This document shows, in pieces, positions 8,808-17,618 of a stretch of DNA of 64,000 bases. A program made the position numbers and the translations under genes. The DNA comes from an uncultured Lachnospiraceae bacterium (GTDB lineage Bacteria; Bacillota; Clostridia; Lachnospirales; Lachnospiraceae), in NCBI GenBank assembly GCA_947627365.1, contig CANQVT010000003.1, positions 1-64,000 of the forward strand. Direction: 5' to 3'. Within the stretch, counting starts at the first letter, position 1; each line of letters starts with the position of its first letter. The notes beneath the pieces are model-generated. The model did not search any database. It worked only from the letters and a program-made list of their open reading frames with translations, and was not told the DNA's origin.

Positions 8808-8920
8808 GAAACCGCCGCCCGACCTGTTCGGTACCCTTTCTGGGTGCTTCCCTCGGGAAAGTATTCGGAAACTTTCCTCGGGAAGCACACCGAAAATCCA
8901 AACAGGCCGGCGGCGGTTTC
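8808..8920. repeat. 113-nt compound palindrome after gatB
   Basis: Outer arms 8809-8820 and 8909-8920 form a 12-bp GC-rich stem. Inside are CCTGTT/AACAGG, CGGT/ACCG and a further hairpin GTGCTTCC/GGAAGCAC with an inner AAAGT/ACTTT pair. It may end the gatCAB transcript, but it is far longer than a normal terminator and lacks a U-run. The rest of this 317-nt gap holds the promoter described separately. Confidence 0.6.
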
Positions 8921-8996
8921 TGTAGTTTGGGGATATGCTCTTTGCTTGCTGTATGGGGAAATGGGGAATTTTTATAGTTAAATCTCAAATGTGAGC

Positions 8997-9025
8997 TTGT
9001 ACATTTGGAGCTACTCTGATAGAAT
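8997..9025 (+). promoter_or_regulatory. Promoter of the deacetylase-like gene
   Basis: TTGTAC (8997-9002), 17-nt spacer, TAGAAT (9020-9025), about 80 nt before the ATG. Confidence 0.5.
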
Positions 9026-9106
9026 AACAATATATGGTGTAAAATAACTGATAAAAGTCGCCTATATAGCTTATTTTGGTTTTGTCTGTCGAAAAAGGGG
9101 AACACT

Positions 9107-10417
9107 ATGTCCGGGAAAAAGAGAGCAATTTTAATGCTTGCCGCGGCCGTGGCGCTTTTGCTGTGCGGCTGTTCGAGGAGCGTGCGCAATTACCAGATCG
9201 CCGAGTGTATCGGGACGTTAGGGCAGTACGAGAACAACGAGCCGGTGGAGACGCCGAAGATGAAGGCGGAGCGAGAACAGAAAGAGTCCCAGGCCGCGCT
9301 CGAAGAGGAGCAGGAGGATCAGCTGGCTCAGGCGGAAGCGCTCGCGCAGGCCTATGAGTACGAGAAGGCGATCACGCTATTGCAGACCTCGGATGAGCTG
9401 CGCGATGATGAGCGCGCGTCGGAGGCAGTCGCGGGTTATCAGAGGAAGCTCGATGAGATGTATGTGTACGATGGCGCGATTGGGCATCTGTGTTTTACAA
9501 ATCTGGTGGTAGACACGGACCGGGCTTTTGACGGAGATGAGTATTCCCCAGTCTACCGGCAGAATATGATTACGCTGGAGGAATTTAACAATATTCTGAA
9601 TACGCTGTACGACAGCGGATACATCCTGATCGATTTTCACACACTTGCAGAGAAGACGGAGACGGTGGACGGAGATGCCACGTTGATTGAACGGGACGTG
9701 ACGATTCCGGAAGGGAGAAAACCACTGATCCTTTCGGTGGAGAATTTGACATATGAATCTGTGCGTAACGGCGACGGCGTGGCGACGAGGCTTGCGCTTG
9801 ACAAGGATGGAAATGTCGGGGCGGTCTACACGGACGCGGAGGGACATGATCTGATCGGTCCGTACGATGTCGTACCTGTGCTCGAACAGTTTATCGCGGA
9901 GCATCCGGACTTTTCCTTCAAGGGAGCGCGCGGGATTATCGGGCTTTCCGGGGCGAAGGGCGCCTTTGGCTATGCGGTCGAGGAGGGCAGTAGCGCCGAC
10001 TATGAGAGCAACCAACAGACTGTGAAGGATATTGCGGACAAGCTGCGTGAGGATGGCTGGATCTTCGCCTCGGAGGGCTACAGCTACCAGTATATGGGAG
10101 ATATGTCGTACGAGACGTTACGCGAGGATATTCTGAAGTGGCAGGACACGGTAGGGGCGCTGATCGGGGAGTGCGACACACTGCTTTACCCGTTTGGCTC
10201 CGAGGTAGATTACACGACGGAGAAGGCGGCGCTGCTGCTCAACCAGGGTTACTGCTATCTCGTCGGCATGTGGTCGGACAACGATCATCTTGAGGTGAAC
10301 TCAAAGTACCTGCGCCAGACCCGCCGTACGATCACGGGCTATGTGCTCGAAAATTATCCGGGCAACTTCAGCACGTATTTCTCGACGTCGGCAATTCTGG
10401 ACGACGCGAGAAAATAG
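9107..10417 (+). CDS. Lipoprotein with a degenerate polysaccharide-deacetylase (NodB-like) domain
   Basis: A 436-residue lipoprotein: basic start, hydrophobic stretch and lipobox LLCGC with Cys at about 23, so anchored outside the membrane. A charged, probably coiled-coil stretch follows (about 45-125), then a NodB-like (carbohydrate esterase 4) fold from about 130 to the end, recognisable from the FNNILNTLYDSGYILIDF strand and the PLILSVENLTYE core. The catalytic motifs are eroded: the usual TFDDG Asp pair is VENLT, and the HxxxH segment reads GYSYQY. It is therefore probably a sugar-binding or structural relative rather than an active deacetylase. Confidence 0.75.
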   Translation: MSGKKRAILMLAAAVALLLCGCSRSVRNYQIAECIGTLGQYENNEPVETPKMKAEREQKESQAALEEEQEDQLAQAEALAQAYEYEKAITLLQTSDELRDDERASEAVAGYQRKLDEMYVYDGAIGHLCFTNLVVDTDRAFDGDEYSPVYRQNMITLEEFNNILNTLYDSGYILIDFHTLAEKTETVDGDATLIERDVTIPEGRKPLILSVENLTYESVRNGDGVATRLALDKDGNVGAVYTDAEGHDLIGPYDVVPVLEQFIAEHPDFSFKGARGIIGLSGAKGAFGYAVEEGSSADYESNQQTVKDIADKLREDGWIFASEGYSYQYMGDMSYETLREDILKWQDTVGALIGECDTLLYPFGSEVDYTTEKAALLLNQGYCYLVGMWSDNDHLEVNSKYLRQTRRTITGYVLENYPGNFSTYFSTSAILDDARK

Positions 10418-10551
10418 CAACGAGCCCTACGAGCCTCGAAAAAGCTTCGCTTTTCCTCGGTCGCGGGCAGTCGCCCAATAAATACGCTGTCTCGCGAAAA
10501 TGCCTGCTTGCAGGCATTTCGTGTTCCACCGTATTTGCAGGGCTCGTTTGC
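10417..10551. repeat. 135-nt compound palindrome between the deacetylase-like gene and nrdD
   Basis: Outer arms 10417-10428 and 10539-10551 pair over 12 bp with one bulge. Inside are at least two hairpins, including ATGCCTGC TT GCAGGCAT and one around AAAAGCTTCGCTTTT. The predicted shape is a branched, cloverleaf-like fold. It has no reading frame. Confidence 0.6.
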
Positions 10552-10569
10552 AATACGCGAAAATTCTCC

Positions 10570-10622
10570 TTTACAAACAGCGAAATTGGATGTATACTCG
10601 GTACAACATATAGTTTTTGTAC
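10570..10622 (+). promoter_or_regulatory. nrdD promoter with a small palindrome at the start site
   Basis: TTTACA (10570-10575), 17-nt spacer, TATACT (10593-10598). GTACAA/TTGTAC (10601-10606 and 10617-10622) straddles the predicted start site and could be an operator. It does not match the NrdR box well. Confidence 0.5.
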
Positions 10623-10667
10623 TTAAGGAAGAGCACCATATCTAGTGCGCAATGAGGTAATTGAGCT

Positions 10668-12800
10668 ATGTATGTAATCAAGAAAGACGGAACTCACGAA
10701 GAATTTAATGTTCAGAAGATCATTGTGGCGGTGAACAAGTCCGCGACGCGTATCCTCTACAAGTTCACGGACGAGGAGCTCCAGTTCCTCTGCGATTTCG
10801 CGAAGGACAAGGCGAAATCCCTTGGCAAGGAGGGCATCACGATCCAGGAGATGCACAATATCGTCGAGGGCGCGCTCGAGGCGGTGAATCCGGCTGTGGC
10901 CAAGAGCTACCGAGATTACCGCAACTACAAGCTGGATTTCATCCATATGATGGACGACGTCTACACGAAGAGCCAGTCGATCCGCTACATCGGCGACAAG
11001 AGCAACGCGAACACGGACAGCGCGCTCGTGGCGACGAAGCGCAGCCTGATCTTCAACGAGCTGAACAAGGAGCTCTACCGCAAGTTCTTCATGACGCGTG
11101 ACGAGCTGCAGGCCTGCAAGGACGGCTACATCTACATTCACGACCAGTCCGCGCGTCTCGACACGATGAACTGCTGTCTGTTCAATGTCGGCGCAGTGCT
11201 GAAGGACGGTTTCGAGATGGGCAACGTCTGGTACAACGAGCCGAAGACGCTCGACACGGCGTTCGACGTGATGGGCGATATCATCCTGAGCACGGCAGCG
11301 CAGCAGTACGGCGGCTTCACGGTGCCGGAGGTGGACAAGATCCTCGCTCCGTACGCGGAGAAGAGCTACAAGAAATACAAAGAAGAATTCATGAAATACG
11401 CCGACGCATCGTGGGAGCACGCGGCGGAGAAGGCGGAGCAGTACGCGCATGACAAGGTCAAGAGGGACTGCGACCAGGGCTGGCAGGGCATCGAGTACAA
11501 GCTCAATACGGTCGGCTCCTCGCGCGGCGATTATCCGTTCGTAACGGTGACGCTCGGCCTTGGCACAAGCGAGTTTGAGAAGATGATCTCGATTTCCCTG
11601 CTCGAGGTACACAGGGAAGGTCAAGGCAAGAAGGGCAACAAGAAGCCGGTGCTCTTCCCGAAGATTGTGTTCCTGTATGATGAGAATCTGCACGGTCCGG
11701 GCGGCGTGTCCGAGGATGTGTTCGAGAAGGGCGTCCAGTGCTCGGCGAAGACGATGTATCCGGACTGGCTGTCCATGACCGGCGAGGGTTACATTGCGAG
11801 CATGTACAAAAAATATGGCAAGGTCATCAGCCCGATGGGTTGTCGTGCGTTCTTAAGCCCGTGGTATGAGAGGGGCGGCATGAAGCCGGCCGATGAGAAC
11901 GACGTCCCGGTATTTGTGGGACGCTTCAACGTCGGTGCGGTCAGCCTGCATTTACCGATGATTTTGGCGAAGTCCCGTGCGGAGAGCCGCGATTTCTATG
12001 AGGTGCTCGACGAATATCTAGAGATGATCCGCAGGCTTCACATCCGCACTTATGAATATCTGGGAGAGATGCGCGCGTCCACGAACCCGCTCGGCTACTG
12101 CGAGGGCGGCTTCTACGGCGGACATCTGCAGCCGCACGACAAGATCAAGCCGATTCTCAAGCCGATGACGTCCTCGTTCGGCATCACGGCGCTCAACGAG
12201 CTGCAGGAGCTTTACAATGGGAAATCGATCGCGCAGGATGGTCAGTTTGCGCTCGACGTGCTGAAGCATATCAATGAGAAGGTGAACCAGTTTAAGGAGG
12301 AGGACGGCTGGCTTTACGCGATCTACGGGACGCCGGCAGAGAGTCTCTGCGGACTTCAGGTGGAGCAGTTCCGCAAGAAATACGGCATTGTGGAGAACGT
12401 TTCGGATCGTCCGTACGTTAGCAACAGCTTCCACTGCCATGTGACCGAGGACATCACGCCGATCGAGAAGCAGGATCTGGAGGGGAGGTTCTGGGAGCTC
12501 TGCAACGGCGGCAAAATTCAGTACGTACGTTATCCGATCGACTACAATATCGAGGCGGTCAAGAGCCTGATCCGCCGCGCGATGAAGCTCGGCTATTACG
12601 AGGGCGTGAACCTCTCGCTGGCCTACTGCGACGACTGCGGGCATCAGGAACTTGAGATGGACGTTTGCCCGAAATGCGGCTCGCGCAACCTGACGAAGAT
12701 CGACCGCATGAACGGATACCTGTCCTACAGCCGCGTGCACGGGGACACGAGGCTGAACTCTGCGAAGATGGCGGAGATCGCGGAACGGAAGTCGATGTAG
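10668..12800 (+). CDS. nrdD: Anaerobic (class III) ribonucleoside-triphosphate reductase
   Basis: Reduces ribonucleoside triphosphates to deoxyribonucleotides without oxygen, using a glycyl radical. The 710-residue protein begins with an ATP-cone regulatory domain (about 3-95, VIKKDGTHEEF). The ten-stranded barrel follows, and near the C-terminus there is a four-cysteine zinc site (CDDCGHQELEMDVCPKCG) and the radical site RMNGYLS with Gly683. The activating enzyme gene nrdG, usually adjacent, is not found in this window; the space after nrdD holds a structured non-coding element. The RBS is weak (GAGGTAATTGAGCT). Confidence 0.96.
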   Translation: MYVIKKDGTHEEFNVQKIIVAVNKSATRILYKFTDEELQFLCDFAKDKAKSLGKEGITIQEMHNIVEGALEAVNPAVAKSYRDYRNYKLDFIHMMDDVYTKSQSIRYIGDKSNANTDSALVATKRSLIFNELNKELYRKFFMTRDELQACKDGYIYIHDQSARLDTMNCCLFNVGAVLKDGFEMGNVWYNEPKTLDTAFDVMGDIILSTAAQQYGGFTVPEVDKILAPYAEKSYKKYKEEFMKYADASWEHAAEKAEQYAHDKVKRDCDQGWQGIEYKLNTVGSSRGDYPFVTVTLGLGTSEFEKMISISLLEVHREGQGKKGNKKPVLFPKIVFLYDENLHGPGGVSEDVFEKGVQCSAKTMYPDWLSMTGEGYIASMYKKYGKVISPMGCRAFLSPWYERGGMKPADENDVPVFVGRFNVGAVSLHLPMILAKSRAESRDFYEVLDEYLEMIRRLHIRTYEYLGEMRASTNPLGYCEGGFYGGHLQPHDKIKPILKPMTSSFGITALNELQELYNGKSIAQDGQFALDVLKHINEKVNQFKEEDGWLYAIYGTPAESLCGLQVEQFRKKYGIVENVSDRPYVSNSFHCHVTEDITPIEKQDLEGRFWELCNGGKIQYVRYPIDYNIEAVKSLIRRAMKLGYYEGVNLSLAYCDDCGHQELEMDVCPKCGSRNLTKIDRMNGYLSYSRVHGDTRLNSAKMAEIAERKSM

Positions 12801-12810
12801 CTAAACAGTA

Positions 12811-12998
12811 TTCAGTCATGCTGGAAAATGCAAAGACAGTCCAGGCAGATTTATCTGCATTGGACTGAATTTGCATTTTCATAGATGGGCGGAATACGCC
12901 CATCTGGCCACAGACAGGAGCTGTGAAACAGCGAATAGCCCGGTAGGGCGGTCTGCGACGCGAAGCTAGTCCTGTAAGGGTGGGTTAGCATGACTGAA
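12811..12998. repeat. 188-nt compound palindrome after nrdD (element A)
   Basis: Perfect 12-bp ends TTCAGTCATGCT (12811-12822) and AGCATGACTGAA (12987-12998). Internal hairpins include ATGCAAA...TTTGCAT around CAGTCCA...TGGACTG, and GATGGGCG/CGCCCATC. The right part contains GCGACGCGAAGCTAGTCCT (12955-12973), which recurs exactly and inverted at 34269-34287. It fills most of the 314-nt gap between nrdD and the next gene. It may be a miniature mobile element or a structured RNA. Confidence 0.7.
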
Positions 12999-13032
12999 AC
13001 ATTAAGAAACACCTAAATTTTCTGAATTTGCC

Positions 13033-13061
13033 TTGCTATTTTAAAAATAGCGTGGTATGAT
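13033..13061 (+). promoter_or_regulatory. Promoter of the SH3b lipoprotein
   Basis: TTGCTA (13033-13038), 17-nt spacer, TATGAT (13056-13061). A perfect 7-bp palindrome GCTATTT/AAATAGC (13035-13051) overlaps the -35 and spacer. The second SH3b lipoprotein gene has the same GGTATGAT -10 context. Confidence 0.5.
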
Positions 13062-13114
13062 GCACTCATGGTATAAAAATGGGAAAATGTAAAGAAATAC
13101 GGAGGGTAAACGCA

Positions 13115-13954
13115 ATGAAAAATAAAAGCAAGAGACTGTTGCTTGCGGTGCTGCTGGCCGGTTCGGTCGCATTGCTGGCGACAGGCTGCGATAAGCTGAA
13201 GAAAGAGCCTGAGACAGAGAAGGTGACTGAGCCTCCTACGGAGAAGCCGACGGAGCCTCCTACGGAGAAGCCGACGGAGCCTCCGACAGAGAAGCCGACG
13301 GAGCCTCCGACAGAACCGCCGACCGAGTCCGAGACGGAGCCGAAGGTGCTGACGCCTGACGAGGAGCTGGCACAGGAGACACAGTTCGACACCTATGTCA
13401 CCGTCTATGCGAAGGACGATATCAATGTCCGCACGAGGCCGGATACAAGCAGCGACGAATATATCTTCGAGAGCTTTGATCAGGGCGAGAGCATGACGAT
13501 CGTCGGTGAGACGCCAGGCTGGTATGTCGTAGATCTTGAGGGCTATGAGGACAACGGCTATGTGTCGAAGGAGTTTATATCGGATAGCGAGGTAGCTCCG
13601 AAGACGGAGGAGGAGCGCGAGGCGATAGCGGCAGGAGAGACGGTTCCGTCCGATGGAGAGGATACATCGTCTGACGACGGGAATTCATCGTCGACGCCGG
13701 TTTCCACCGGTACGAACACGGTTCCGGCATCGGACATCGATCAGCAGTACAACCTTGAGACTTATGATCAGACATTTGCGATCGAGGCGACTGCAGGAGC
13801 GAATATCCGCGAGACGCCCTCGCAGGACGGCGATATCATCGGTGTCATCGCGTCCGGCACGAGCGTGACGGCGCTCGGCGGCACAGACCGCTGGTACAAG
13901 ATCGACTACAACGGAACGATCGGCTATGTGAACAGGAATTTGTTCTCAGAGTAA
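13115..13954 (+). CDS. SH3b-domain lipoprotein with Pro/Thr-rich spacer
   Basis: A 279-residue lipoprotein (lipobox LLATGC, Cys at about 25). After the anchor comes a Pro/Thr/Glu tract of near-identical PTEKPTEPP units encoded by about 21-nt tandem repeats (about 13225-13330), likely a wall-spanning spacer. Two bacterial SH3 domains follow (about 88-155 and 215-279), each with the INVR/ANIR-TRP/ETPS start and GYV end. Such domains usually bind peptidoglycan peptides. The ATG at 13115 is preceded by GGAGGG. No enzymatic domain is present. It resembles the protein at 20330-21826 and may share its role at the cell wall. Confidence 0.8.
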   Translation: MKNKSKRLLLAVLLAGSVALLATGCDKLKKEPETEKVTEPPTEKPTEPPTEKPTEPPTEKPTEPPTEPPTESETEPKVLTPDEELAQETQFDTYVTVYAKDDINVRTRPDTSSDEYIFESFDQGESMTIVGETPGWYVVDLEGYEDNGYVSKEFISDSEVAPKTEEEREAIAAGETVPSDGEDTSSDDGNSSSTPVSTGTNTVPASDIDQQYNLETYDQTFAIEATAGANIRETPSQDGDIIGVIASGTSVTALGGTDRWYKIDYNGTIGYVNRNLFSE

Positions 13955-14010
13955 TTTTGCAGGAGAAGCCTTCCGACAAGTTTTCGTGCGAGATCATTAT
14001 ATTTGAAAAA

Positions 14011-14037
14011 GCAGGGCCGCCTTTGGGCGGCTTTTGT
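14011..14037 (+). terminator. Rho-independent terminator after the SH3b lipoprotein
   Basis: GCCGCC (14016-14021) pairs with GGCGGC (14026-14031), followed by TTTTGTT. Confidence 0.75.
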
Positions 14038-14047
14038 TATTTCCCGG

Positions 14048-14105
14048 TTGACAAATCAAAAAAGATATTGTATACCTTAAGTGTACTAACATTACTAGTA
14101 CACTT
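14048..14105 (+). promoter_or_regulatory. Promoter and palindromic operator of the GntR/ABC operon
   Basis: TTGACA (14048-14053), 17-nt spacer, TATACC (14071-14076). Immediately downstream, AAGTGTACTA (14079-14088) and TAGTACACTT (14096-14105) form a perfect 10-bp inverted repeat with a 7-nt spacer. Its place over the start site and before a GntR gene fits autorepression. Confidence 0.8.
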
Positions 14106-14178
14106 GGTAAGTAAAGAGACTGAAATAAAGAAATACGGAAATGCAGTATAAATATGCAAGGCAGGAGCGGGAGGATTT

Positions 14179-14619
14179 ATGATCGGAATTGATCTGCAGA
14201 ATCGAAAACCAATCTATGAACAGATCGTGGAGCGGTTCCAGACGCTGATCGCGAACGGGATACTGGAGCCGGACAGTCAGATGCCCTCTGTGCGGTCTCT
14301 GGCGATGGAGCTTTCGATCAACCCGAACACGATCCAGAAGGCGTACAGCGCATTGGAGCAGGAGGGATATATTTACCCTGTGAAAGGGCGCGGCAATTTT
14401 GTCTCGGGAAACGCGGGATTGAAGTTGAAGAAGCAGGAAGGCGTGTACCGGGAGCTGCGGGAGCTTGTGGAACGGGGCAGGGAGCTCGGGATCAGCTGCG
14501 GGGAGTTCACGGAGCGGGCCGAGAGGTACTATCGTGAGAGTCGGCAGGGACAGGCGCAGGCAGATGCTGGACGGGAGAGCGGAAATCCAGCGGAAAGCAA
14601 CATGGAAGGGGGAGTATAG
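14179..14619 (+). CDS. GntR-family (YtrA-like) transcriptional regulator
   Basis: A 146-residue regulator with an N-terminal winged helix-turn-helix of the GntR type (about 5-75, LQNRKPIYEQIVERFQ and MPSVRSLAMELSINPNTIQKAY). The C-terminal part is only about 70 residues and mostly helical, as in the YtrA subfamily, which controls linked ABC transporters. It is the first gene of a three-gene operon and starts about 75 nt after a perfect palindrome at its own promoter. GGAGCGGGAGGATTT precedes the ATG. The effector is not deducible. Confidence 0.88.
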   Translation: MIGIDLQNRKPIYEQIVERFQTLIANGILEPDSQMPSVRSLAMELSINPNTIQKAYSALEQEGYIYPVKGRGNFVSGNAGLKLKKQEGVYRELRELVERGRELGISCGEFTERAERYYRESRQGQAQADAGRESGNPAESNMEGGV

Positions 14620-14622
14620 ACC

Positions 14623-15525
14623 ATGATAGAGATACAGAATGTGACGAAACAGTTCGGGGACGTGACGGCTCTGAACCATGTCAGCGCGCAGATTGATGAG
14701 GGCTGCATCTTCGGCCTCGTTGGGACGAACGGCGCCGGCAAGAGTACGCTGCTTCGTGTGGCGGCCGGGGTGCTGAAGCCGGAGGAGGGCAGCGTGAAGG
14801 TCGACGGGACGCCGGTCTGGGAGGAGCCGCAGGCGAAGGGGAAGATCTGCTTCCTGGCGGACACGGGCTGGTTTTTTCCGAACGCGTCGGCGAACACGAT
14901 GCGGGATTACTACGCGATCGTGTATCCAGAGTTTGACCGGGCGCGCTTCGACGAGCTGATCGGGAAGTTCGACCTCGACCCGAAGAGGAAGCTGTCCGGC
15001 TTCTCGAAGGGCATGCGCAAGCAGGTGGCGGTGCTGCTCGGTCTGTGCGCGAACACGAAGTACCTGTTCTGCGACGAGACCTTCGACGGCCTGGATCCGG
15101 TCATGCGGCAGGCGGTCAAGAGCCTGTTCGCATCCGAGCTGCTGAACCGCAAGTTCACGCCGGTGATCGCGTCACACAGCCTGCGCGAGATCGAGGATAT
15201 CTGCGACCACGTCGGCCTGCTGCACAAGGGCGGAGTGCTCTTCGCGAAGGACCTCGACGAGATGAAGCTCGGGATCCACAAGCTCCAGTGCGTGCTGCGC
15301 TCCGAGCAGTATGAGGAGGAGCTGCTGTCCGAGCTCACGGTGCTTCAGCACGAGAAGCGCGGAACGCTGCTCACCATCGTGGCGCGCGGGGAGCGGGAAG
15401 CGATTACGGCGAAGGTACAGGAGAAGGAACCGCTGTTCTTCGAGCTGCTTCCGCTGACCCTCGAAGAGATCTTTATCAGTGAAACGGAGGTGGCCGGTTA
15501 TGACATCAAGAATCTCATTTTTTAA
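14623..15525 (+). CDS. ABC transporter ATP-binding protein (YtrB-like)
   Basis: A 300-residue cytosolic ATPase with Walker A GTNGAGKST (about 36-44), signature region LSGFSKGMRKQ and Walker B YLFCDETFDGLD. The signature deviates from LSGGQ as in other transporters paired with GntR regulators. The C-terminal 80 residues form an extra domain. It starts 3 nt after gntR and overlaps the permease by 26 nt, so the three are coupled. YtrA-linked systems often answer cell-envelope stress or peptide antibiotics; that is inference here. Confidence 0.9.
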   Translation: MIEIQNVTKQFGDVTALNHVSAQIDEGCIFGLVGTNGAGKSTLLRVAAGVLKPEEGSVKVDGTPVWEEPQAKGKICFLADTGWFFPNASANTMRDYYAIVYPEFDRARFDELIGKFDLDPKRKLSGFSKGMRKQVAVLLGLCANTKYLFCDETFDGLDPVMRQAVKSLFASELLNRKFTPVIASHSLREIEDICDHVGLLHKGGVLFAKDLDEMKLGIHKLQCVLRSEQYEEELLSELTVLQHEKRGTLLTIVARGEREAITAKVQEKEPLFFELLPLTLEEIFISETEVAGYDIKNLIF

Positions 15526-17578
15526 ACTGACGATAAACGAATGGAAGAAGCTCGGCTGGCTGACGGCCTTGCAGGCGCTTCTGTTTGCCATGGTCATCCC
15601 GCTCAGGCTTCTGCTGCCGCTCGCGCTGGAGAAGAAGGTCAAAGCAAGGTCGATTATTGATGTGCTGTGTGAGAACGTCGGCTTCGACAAGACGCTCACT
15701 ACGGTGACGATCGTGGCGATGGGCATCCTCTGCGCGCTCGCCGTGTTCAGCTATCTGCATTCGCGCAAGCGGCTGGACTTCTATTACAGTCTGGGGCTGC
15801 GCAGGGAGGCGCTGTTCCTTGTGAAATATACGGCGGGGACGCTGACCTTCGTGATCCCGTTCCTGGCGAATCAGGCGCTGGCGGTCCTCGTGGGCGCGCT
15901 CTACGGCGTGATGTCCGCGACAGTCGTGCAGGAGATGGCGTCGGCGAGCTTGCTGGGGATCCTCTTTTTCCTGACGAGCTATTCGGCCGCCGCCGTGGCG
16001 GTGCTGCTGACCGGGAAAACGCTGACTTCTGTGCTGGCGATCGGCACGCTGTCCGTGTACCTGCCGATGGTCTGGCTGGTCGTCTGCGGCTGCCAGCAGA
16101 TATTTCTGCCGACGCTGCTTCCGGACGGAGTCACATATCTGGGAGGAGCTTACCGACTTTATCTGACGAGCCGCAGGCTGATGCTGGAGCGTTCTTCGCC
16201 GTGGATCATGATCCTCGCGTGGAGTCCGGATGGCGCTGCCGTGCGGCAGGGATTGACCGGCATGTGGCCGGATCTGGGGAGCATCTGCCTGTTTCTGGTG
16301 CTTCCGGCTGCCATGACGGCACTCTGTCTCGCGCTGTGCCGTGTGCGGAAGACGGAGGCCGCGGGCAAGGCGCTCGCGTTTGCCTGGACGGAAGGGCTGA
16401 TCAAGATTATGCTGGCAGTTCCGGCGGCGCTGTTTGTCGGAATGGCCGTCTACGAAGAGCTCGATTCGGTGGCGTGGGAGATCTGCTTTGTCGCGGCATT
16501 TGGCGCGCTGGGCTGCGTGATCATGGAGTTCATCTACCGCTGGGACATCCGTCAGGCGCTCGCGCACAAGTGGCACATCGCCGTGACGCTGGCGTTGTCC
16601 CTGGCGATCTTCCTGCTTTTCCGCCTCGACCTGGCAGGGATCAATACCTACCTGCCGGAGAAGGAGGAGCTTGCGGCCATGTCCGTGCGCCGTTCCTACA
16701 GCGATTTCTGCTATTATGATGATGAAGGAAAAAGAACCAAAAATGAACAGGATATCCTGCGTCTGCTGGAGACGGACAAGGTCGACCTGATCTATCCGCT
16801 GGCCGAGGACGGGGTGCGGAATGTGCAGGAAAGCAATTTTGACGGGTATTACGTCAGTCTGAACGTGGAATACCGGCTGAAGTCCGGCAGGATGGTCTTC
16901 CGCAGCTATACGGTAAACAGTGATCTGTATAAGAAAGCGCAGCGGGAACTGATGAAGGACGAGGAGTACCGAAAGCGGTATTATCCGATCCTGAACTGGG
17001 ACGACGAGCGGCTGGAACAGATAGAAGATATCTGGGTGCTTCTGCCGCAGGAACTGTGGGAGATGTTTGCGCAGGAGAACTCTGCAGACAGTTCAGATGG
17101 AAAAGCCGGAGTGACTTCGTATGATGAAAAGATGACGGACGGCCTGACCACGGAGATCAAGACAGCGGCGGATCATCCGGATATAAGCGGTGAATTGGCC
17201 GAGGATGTCATGGATGGCCAGGACTCAGAAATGGAATCTGACTCAGATACGGGACAGGATGCCGAGACGGACGGATGGGAGTATTCCGAATGGGAGTACG
17301 CCGAGTACTCGGCTTCGGGCGTGATGACCGGAATGACGCTCTCGGAGGAGGCCGGCCGCAGGCTGATCCGGGCGTATCAGGAGGATCTCGCCGAGAGCGA
17401 CGGCCTGCTGACGGACGTCGGTTCAGAGGGATCAATGTCGATTGAGTGGAAGAGGGGGCTGAATGATCCTTACAACGTCGACCGGTACCTGCTGCGGAAA
17501 GATTTTACGCGCACGATGGAGGTGCTGCGGGAGGCATACGCGGAAGGAACTATGAATGAAAAAGATATGAGAGGGTAA
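15500..17578 (+). CDS. Large ABC-2-type membrane permease subunit
   Basis: A 692-residue partner of the preceding ATPase. The first 400 residues hold about nine to ten transmembrane helices (for example WLTALQALLFAMVIPLRLLL and IAVTLALSLAIFLLF). From about 400 on it is soluble and acidic, with a region rich in Asp/Glu/Ser (about 540-610) that looks disordered. The soluble part follows the last helix and is probably outside. The start at 15500 is chosen because GGAGG is 10 nt upstream. The substrate is unknown. Confidence 0.75.
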   Translation: MTSRISFFKLTINEWKKLGWLTALQALLFAMVIPLRLLLPLALEKKVKARSIIDVLCENVGFDKTLTTVTIVAMGILCALAVFSYLHSRKRLDFYYSLGLRREALFLVKYTAGTLTFVIPFLANQALAVLVGALYGVMSATVVQEMASASLLGILFFLTSYSAAAVAVLLTGKTLTSVLAIGTLSVYLPMVWLVVCGCQQIFLPTLLPDGVTYLGGAYRLYLTSRRLMLERSSPWIMILAWSPDGAAVRQGLTGMWPDLGSICLFLVLPAAMTALCLALCRVRKTEAAGKALAFAWTEGLIKIMLAVPAALFVGMAVYEELDSVAWEICFVAAFGALGCVIMEFIYRWDIRQALAHKWHIAVTLALSLAIFLLFRLDLAGINTYLPEKEELAAMSVRRSYSDFCYYDDEGKRTKNEQDILRLLETDKVDLIYPLAEDGVRNVQESNFDGYYVSLNVEYRLKSGRMVFRSYTVNSDLYKKAQRELMKDEEYRKRYYPILNWDDERLEQIEDIWVLLPQELWEMFAQENSADSSDGKAGVTSYDEKMTDGLTTEIKTAADHPDISGELAEDVMDGQDSEMESDSDTGQDAETDGWEYSEWEYAEYSASGVMTGMTLSEEAGRRLIRAYQEDLAESDGLLTDVGSEGSMSIEWKRGLNDPYNVDRYLLRKDFTRTMEVLREAYAEGTMNEKDMRG

Positions 17579-17618
17579 AACCGGCGCGCGACAAGAATAC
17601 AATCATATTCTTAGAATG

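Noticed and set aside
10601-10622. NrdR box at the nrdD promoter
   Set aside because: Only a 6-bp palindrome; it does not fit the 16-bp NrdR consensus and there is no second box.
12811-12998. Retron-like or group II intron-like RNA because of perfect complementary ends and internal hairpins
   Set aside because: No reverse transcriptase is nearby, and no domain V or other intron signature is seen.
13225-13330. CRISPR-like array of about 21-nt repeats
   Set aside because: The repeats are contiguous, in frame and encode the Pro/Thr-rich spacer of a lipoprotein.
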